NCBI GenBank assembly: GCA_934667105.1
Contig: CAKULG010000015.1
Span: 1-59,932 of the forward strand
DNA from: an uncultured Clostridia bacterium
Lineage (GTDB): Bacteria > Bacillota > Clostridia > Christensenellales > Aristaeellaceae
DNA length: 59,932 nt
Reading direction: 5' to 3'
The notes beneath the pieces are model-generated. The model saw only the letters and a list, made by a program, of their open reading frames with translations, searched no databases and was not told the DNA's origin. The translations under genes were made by a program, and so were the position numbers. Below are positions 58,202 through 59,932 of this stretch, piece after piece. How positions within the stretch are numbered: the first letter of the stretch is position 1; each line of letters opens with the position of its first letter.

Positions 58202-58738
58202 CTATTTTTCCTCGTTCCGCAGCCGCTTTAAATAATCCCGCAGCCGCTTTTGCTGCACCACGCGGTAAGCCGGGGCGTAAGCCCGTTGATAGGCCGCGCT
58301 GTGATGCACGGCGGGGCGGCCCTTTTCCTCGTAAAGAATCAGGTAATAATCCAATTCGGCGGGGGAGAAGGGCGTTTCATCCCGCTCCGCCATTTCCTCA
58401 AGCGCGCGCAGCTTTTTGCGAAACGCTCGCGGGTCGCCCTGAACGGCCTGAGCCGCCTCGCAGAAAAGGCGGCAGATTTCCTCTTGCGGAATCCCCTTGG
58501 CCGCGCAGGGCCGCAGGTTCAGACGGCACAGCCCGTTGCCGATGCTTTCGTACAGGGGCTCGTTTTCCAGCCCGGGGGCCAGCCCCGCCATTTCCTGGCG
58601 CAGATAGGCCAGCGCCTTTTCGGGCCGCGGAAGCATATGCCCGGGGCCGAATTCATTTTGATATAGCAGCTTCACCGCGTCCTGCGGCTCCATTTGAGGA
58701 TAACGGGCGAAATGCTCCGCCAAAATTTGCTGCTCCAC
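58202..58738 (-). CDS. conserved hypothetical protein
   Basis: The 178-residue soluble protein belongs to a clostridial family I recognise only by pattern: ARYPQMEPQDAVKLLYQNEF followed by GPGHML, YESIGNGLCRLNL, and a C-terminal HHSAAYQRAYAPAYRVV with a conserved His and Tyr. Function unknown. The GTG at 58738 is chosen because AAGGAGG lies 8 bases before it; the longer TTG start lacks a ribosome site. It stands alone between the AraC gene and a long gap. Confidence 0.65.
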   Translation of the reverse strand: MEQQILAEHFARYPQMEPQDAVKLLYQNEFGPGHMLPRPEKALAYLRQEMAGLAPGLENEPLYESIGNGLCRLNLRPCAAKGIPQEEICRLFCEAAQAVQGDPRAFRKKLRALEEMAERDETPFSPAELDYYLILYEEKGRPAVHHSAAYQRAYAPAYRVVQQKRLRDYLKRLRNEEK

Positions 58739-59345
58739 GCAGGATTCCTCCTTGCTTTTCTCTCTTAAAAAAGACCGAATTCTTTTTTGCGTATGCTCCA
58801 AAGCCGTTCAAGCGGTTTTTTCGCCTCTTCAGTATACCATGTTTTCCCCCGCGCGTCCAGAAATCGAAAAAGGATGTTTTAGACGGCATGGTTACATGGC
58901 AACGAACGCCGTGTAATTTGACGTGTAACCATAAATGAACATAGAATCCGGTCTGCTCTGACTGGCGTTTTTCGCGTTTACGATGAGAAAACGAGAATTT
59001 CGGTCTGTTTCTTCTGCGCTTTTTTCCTCGCATGTCTCGCACGCGGGAAAACAAAGCGTAGGGCGATTATTTAAAGGTTTAACTGCAAAATTTATGCACC
59101 ATGTCTATATACTCAGCAAAACGCCCTGAAAAATGTTTCGCAAATATTTCCGCGAGGTTAAAAAATGTGAACAAAACATTTTATTTCCAGAAAACGCCGT
59201 TTTAGGAAGATTTTTTTTTGAAAATGGTGTAAAATGTAACCGTGCCTGTAACCGGCGCTGGTTATAATTTCCCTGTAAAGATGGAAATAGTAGGAGCGTA
59301 CTGCAAACGAAGCTCTGAAACCTATTTGCAAGGGAGGCAATAACC
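58739..59345. other. long AT-rich gap with GTAACC repeats upstream of the last gene
   Basis: No gene is seen. ATGGTTAC (58888-58895) and GTAACCAT (58925-58932) form an inverted repeat; TGTAACCG occurs again as a direct repeat (about 59235-59242 and 59247-59254), 12 bases apart, next to a TATAAT (59263-59268). An AAAACGCCGTTTT hairpin (about 59192-59204) precedes a T run. GTAACC is thus a candidate operator. A leader of about 75 bases follows the -10 box; no riboswitch class was recognised. Confidence 0.45.
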
Positions 59346-59932
59346 ATGAAAAAGTTGAAGAAATTGCTTGCTGTGCTGCTGGCGGCGCTGCTGATTGCCA
59401 CGCTGCCCCCGGCGGCCATGATGGAGGAGGGGGATGCGTCCGCGCAAATCCAGGCCGAGGCTGAGCTCCTATTGAAGGTGTACAATTCCTTCGACGAGGA
59501 GCGAACGGTCGTTCGGGAGGTTCCCAACGCCCGGGCCATCCTGGTGATCGAGGATTGCCAGAACGGCTGGTTCCTGGTTCGTCTCTCCCGGGAGAGCGAT
59601 CCCGCCGGCTACGCCTGGGGCAAGGATTTACAGGCCATGTCCCATGTGCAGTATCTGCTGCCTGAATACGGCTGGGTTCCCCCCACGGAAACGCCCGCTC
59701 CGGAATCGGAGAGCGCGCCCATTATTATGGAAGAAACTCCCGCTGTTGAAGAGCCCGCCGTGGAGGAAGCGCCCATTGAAGAAGCGCCCGCTGCTCCCGA
59801 GGCTCCCGCCGTGGAAGAAACCCCTGCTGTTGAAGAAACCCCCGTTGTGGAAGAGCCCGCCGTGCCGGAAGCGCCCATTGAGGAAGCGCCCGCTGCTCCC
59901 GAGGCTCCCGCCGTGGAGGAAGCCCCTGCTGT
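59346..59932 (+). CDS. secreted protein with acidic Pro/Ala/Glu repeats (partial)
   Basis: The first 195 residues are present; the gene runs off the right edge. A signal peptide (KKLKKLLAVLLAALLIATLP) is followed by a small domain (about 35-105, AILVIEDCQNGWFLVRLSRE) that resembles an SH3-like bacterial repeat. Then imperfect repeats of the type EETPAVEEPAVEEAPIEEAP begin at about residue 120. Such repeats act as extended wall-spanning or surface spacers. AGGGAGG precedes the ATG. The domain beyond the repeats is outside the window. Confidence 0.75.
   Translation, partial: MKKLKKLLAVLLAALLIATLPPAAMMEEGDASAQIQAEAELLLKVYNSFDEERTVVREVPNARAILVIEDCQNGWFLVRLSRESDPAGYAWGKDLQAMSHVQYLLPEYGWVPPTETPAPESESAPIIMEETPAVEEPAVEEAPIEEAPAAPEAPAVEETPAVEETPVVEEPAVPEAPIEEAPAAPEAPAVEEAPA

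Noticed and set aside
59269..59345. A riboswitch in the leader of the last gene
   Set aside because: Some pairings exist (GGAGC/GCTC) but no conserved core of a known class could be matched.

Overview
The window is a GC-rich, gene-dense chromosomal segment from a Gram-positive, endospore-forming member of the Clostridia. The evidence is spo0A, spoIIR, dpaA-dpaB (dipicolinate synthase), an FtsK/SpoIIIE translocase, a Prp protease paired with the Firmicute-type extended L27, the c-di-AMP receptor darA and ricT. Nothing here fixes the genus. No rRNA, tRNA, CRISPR array, transposase or phage gene was seen.

Layout. 1-2391: end of a glutamate synthase small subunit, an HSL-type esterase and a GT4 glycosyltransferase. 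2542-13458: carbohydrate region with an AraC regulator, a Gfo/Idh/MocA oxidoreductase, a ThuA protein and a three-gene sugar ABC importer without ATPase; then on the other strand an SDR, an enolase-superfamily sugar-acid dehydratase and a GH39-like glycosidase; then a beta-propeller lactonase. 13528-24899: sporulation and housekeeping (spoIIR, a membrane protein, AraC plus GH2 glycosidase, prmA with a GNAT gene, dpaAB, a DUF3298-like exported protein, ftsK/spoIIIE). 25053-32863: paired esterases, a sugar isomerase, a small XRE regulator, a zinc-ribbon protein, a ferritin-like protein, spo0A, a cysteine-rich protein and a proline-rich protein. 33290-38135: rpsB-tsf-pyrH, then darA-holB-ricT. 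38556-43443: a frameshifted gene pair and a four-gene operon with a ZorA/ZorB-like (MotA/MotB-type) membrane motor, a small exported protein and an exported VanX-type D-Ala-D-Ala dipeptidase. 43657-47120: a CapA-like protein, rplU-prp-rpmA, GNAT and NUDIX. 47386-58073: a second carbohydrate and redox region (ADP-ribosylglycohydrolase family, GH127, AraC, DUF5696-like protein, D-2-hydroxyacid dehydrogenase, SDR, old-yellow-enzyme, AraC). The window ends in a secreted protein with acidic Pro/Ala/Glu repeats.

Three things stand out. First, a family of GC-rich palindromic repeats (core GCGGGGGAACCGTTCTTT and its complement) occupies eight of the ten gaps between convergent genes, plus one gap downstream of a same-strand gene. 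A ninth convergent gap holds a weak relic. The repeats often have an asymmetric flank and probably serve as bidirectional terminators carried by a mobile or amplified element. Second, the ZorAB-like motor lacks any known Zorya effector and is instead operonic, with gene overlap, with a peptidoglycan-peptide hydrolase. Third, exact Spo0A boxes lie upstream of spo0A and inside the promoter spacer of the small XRE regulator, suggesting an autoregulated sporulation switch that represses an AbrB/SinR-like gene.

Starts were chosen by ribosome binding site spacing, so several genes begin downstream of the longest open frame. Functional calls are from motif and family recognition by eye, without database searches.
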